From contig NZ_JACIDH010000011.1 in assembly GCF_014196255.1 (NCBI RefSeq), positions 41,380 through 105,379 on the forward strand: DNA of 64,000 bases. The letters are read 5' to 3'. The position numbers and the translations under genes were made by a program. The notes under the pieces were generated by a model. The model was not told the origin of the DNA. It ran no database searches and worked only from the letters and a program-made list of their open reading frames with translations. This DNA is from Sphingomonas pseudosanguinis (GTDB lineage Bacteria; Pseudomonadota; Alphaproteobacteria; Sphingomonadales; Sphingomonadaceae). Positions 62,740 through 64,000 of this stretch are shown here, piece by piece (positions within the stretch are counted from its first letter, which is position 1; the number at the start of each line of letters is the position of its first letter).

Positions 62740-63720
62740 ATGTTCAAGCGCCTGTTGTCCGTCTTCGAACCATTCGTCCTGACCCTGCTGGGCACCGTGC
62801 TGTTGGCGACGCTCTTGCCGGCGCGTGGTGGTTTCGCGCTCTTCGCCGGCTATGTCGCGGATGCGGGCATTGTGCTGCTCTTCTTTCTCCATGGCGCGAA
62901 GCTGTCGCGCGACGCGATCTGGCAGGGCTTGCGCAACTGGCCGCTGCATCTGGCGGTGCTGGCGGTGACCTTCGGCCTGTTCCCGCTGCTGGGACTGGGA
63001 TTGTCGCGATTGCCCGGGATCGATCCGGGGATGGCGGCGGGCATTCTCTTCCTGACCCTGTTACCCTCGACCGTCCAGTCGTCCATCGCCTTCACTGCGA
63101 TTGCGCGCGGCAATGTCGCGGCGGCGATCTGTAGCGCGTCCTTCTCGAACCTCCTCGGCATATTGGTCACGCCCGCGTTGGTCGCGGTGCTGATGCAGGT
63201 CGACGGCGGCAAAGGCGTATCGCTCGCCTCGATCGAAGGGATCGTACTGCAATTGCTGGCGCCCTTCGTCCTCGGCCATCTGCTGCGCCCCTGGATCGGC
63301 AGCTTTGTCGGACGGCACAAGGCGATGCTGACCATCGTCGATCGCGGCTCGATCCTGCTGGTCGTCTATACCGCGTTCGGCGCGGCGGTGGTCGAAGGCC
63401 TGTGGACGCGCGTATCTCCGGGCGATCTCGGCCGCCTGACGCTCATCTGCCTCTTGCTCCTGGGCGTGATCCTCGCGCTGACCTTCGCCATCGCGCGCGT
63501 CATGCGGTTGCCGAGGGAGGATGCGATCGTCCTGCAATTCTGCGGATCGAAGAAGAGCCTGGCCTCGGGCGTGCCGATGGCGGGCGTGTTGTTCCCGGCG
63601 GCGCAGGTGGGCATCCTCCTCCTGCCGATCATGCTGTTCCACCAGATCCAGCTGATCGCCTGCGCGGTGCTGGCACGTCATTATGGTGAGCCGGGTAGCG
63701 GGGCAGGGGCGGAAGGCTAA
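62740..63720 (+). CDS. Bile acid:sodium symporter-like transporter (BASS/YfeH type)
   Basis: 326 aa from MFKRLLSVFEPFVLTLLG, with TAGGAG seven bases upstream. About ten helices; TLLPSTVQSSIAFTAIARGN and FCGSKKSLASGVPMAGVLFP match the SBF-like (PF13593-type) family. It would move organic anions with sodium. Substrate unknown. It lies immediately before the rRNA operon. Confidence 0.88.
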   Translation: MFKRLLSVFEPFVLTLLGTVLLATLLPARGGFALFAGYVADAGIVLLFFLHGAKLSRDAIWQGLRNWPLHLAVLAVTFGLFPLLGLGLSRLPGIDPGMAAGILFLTLLPSTVQSSIAFTAIARGNVAAAICSASFSNLLGILVTPALVAVLMQVDGGKGVSLASIEGIVLQLLAPFVLGHLLRPWIGSFVGRHKAMLTIVDRGSILLVVYTAFGAAVVEGLWTRVSPGDLGRLTLICLLLLGVILALTFAIARVMRLPREDAIVLQFCGSKKSLASGVPMAGVLFPAAQVGILLLPIMLFHQIQLIACAVLARHYGEPGSGAGAEG

Positions 63721-63774
63721 CGCCGGCTTGTGACGGGGGTTGGTCAGAAAAACGACGATGTTGTGAAAAAGGTG

Positions 63775-63803
63775 TTGACCCTGAAAACCGACCCGCCTAG
63801 AGG
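63775..63803 (+). promoter_or_regulatory. Promoter of the rRNA operon
   Basis: TTGACC (63775-63780) and TAGAGG (63798-63803), 17-nt spacing. A GGGCTTCA discriminator follows. Confidence 0.6.
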
Positions 63804-64000
63804 GGCTTCACCGCAGCGGTGGCCGACACGGCCGACCGAGGCAGCTACGACAGACTGGCACACTGGACGCCCTGGGAACGGGGAGTGGTGGTGTTGCCGG
63901 TGGTTTTGTTGTCGGGCTCTTTGACATTGTAGGTTAGATGAAGGGACATGCGGGCGGCGGCTTGGCGGTCACTCACACATTCAAGGTGTGTTGGGGATCG
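63804..64000 (+). other. rRNA operon leader with boxA-like sequence
   Basis: GGCTCTTTGACA at 63915-63926 matches the boxA antitermination element, followed by a leader typical of sphingomonad rrn operons. The 16S gene (AGAGTTTGATC) has not begun by the right edge. Confidence 0.75.

Overview
The window is chromosomal DNA from a GC-rich alphaproteobacterium, almost certainly a Sphingomonas or close relative. Four things point there: two TonB-dependent receptors, a fused ThiS-ThiG protein, an alphaproteobacterial EcfG-type stress promoter (GGAAC-N16-CGTT) in front of csbD, and dispersed palindromes of the kind common in sphingomonad genomes (arms reading CTTCGACTTCGCTCAG, CATTGCGAGCGTAGCGAAG, and CCTCCCC hairpins). 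I see no prophage, integrase, transposase or CRISPR array. Most of the window is housekeeping DNA, dense and colinear, with many ATGA or TGATG start/stop overlaps.

Layout. 1-6.8 kb: 3' part of secA, rlmJ, an RsuA/RluE-type pseudouridine synthase, a small unknown, tRNA-Glu, recJ and a prolyl-4-hydroxylase-like oxygenase. 6.9-15.7 kb: a periplasmic RcnB-like protein, an acyl-CoA catabolic block (glutaryl-CoA dehydrogenase-like enzyme, family III CoA-transferase, orphan 2Fe-2S subunit), a YbjN-like protein, a ZnuD-like TonB receptor, and a small regulatory module in which a LexA/CI-like S24 regulator faces a 58-aa HTH-like gene coupled to a 121-aa unknown. 15.8-26.4 kb: tamA-tamB, a quinone oxidoreductase, a periplasmic cyclophilin and a large TonB receptor. 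27-33.5 kb: glnB-glnA behind a sigma-54-like promoter, arsC-like, aroQ-accB-accC, thiSG and csbD.

33.6-44.5 kb: a ThDP enzyme, scoA/scoB split by a HAD lipoprotein phosphatase, a GST, leuC/leuD with a 35-aa ORF between them, the zeta-inhibitor/BolA/GrxD cluster, and a BlaI/M56 pair with a double operator. 44.5-51.5 kb: MBL hydrolase, DUF4230 protein, nadA-nadC, an RNase T2 pair, DUF4112, a lipoprotein-like solute-binding protein directly after tRNA-Leu, and ihfB. 51.6-56.4 kb: the classical aroA-cmk-rpsA block, a divergent FYDLN zinc-ribbon gene and two identical tRNA-Ala(GGC) genes. 56.9-64 kb: a globin-coupled chemotaxis receptor, an M3 oligopeptidase coupled to a PLP cysteine-desulfhydrase-like gene with a divergent Lrp regulator, a BASS-type transporter, and the promoter/leader of an rRNA operon running off the right edge.

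The most promising places for undescribed biology are the S24/HTH/121-aa module (13.9-15.2 kb), the BlaI/M56 system whose sensor lacks a penicillin-binding domain (42.4-44.4 kb), the internal Gly-Gly of ThiS-ThiG (32.2 kb), the Lrp/desulfhydrase/M3 peptidase locus (58.5-62.3 kb) and a possible small RNA at 62.5 kb. All functional statements rest on motif recognition by eye; no database search was run.
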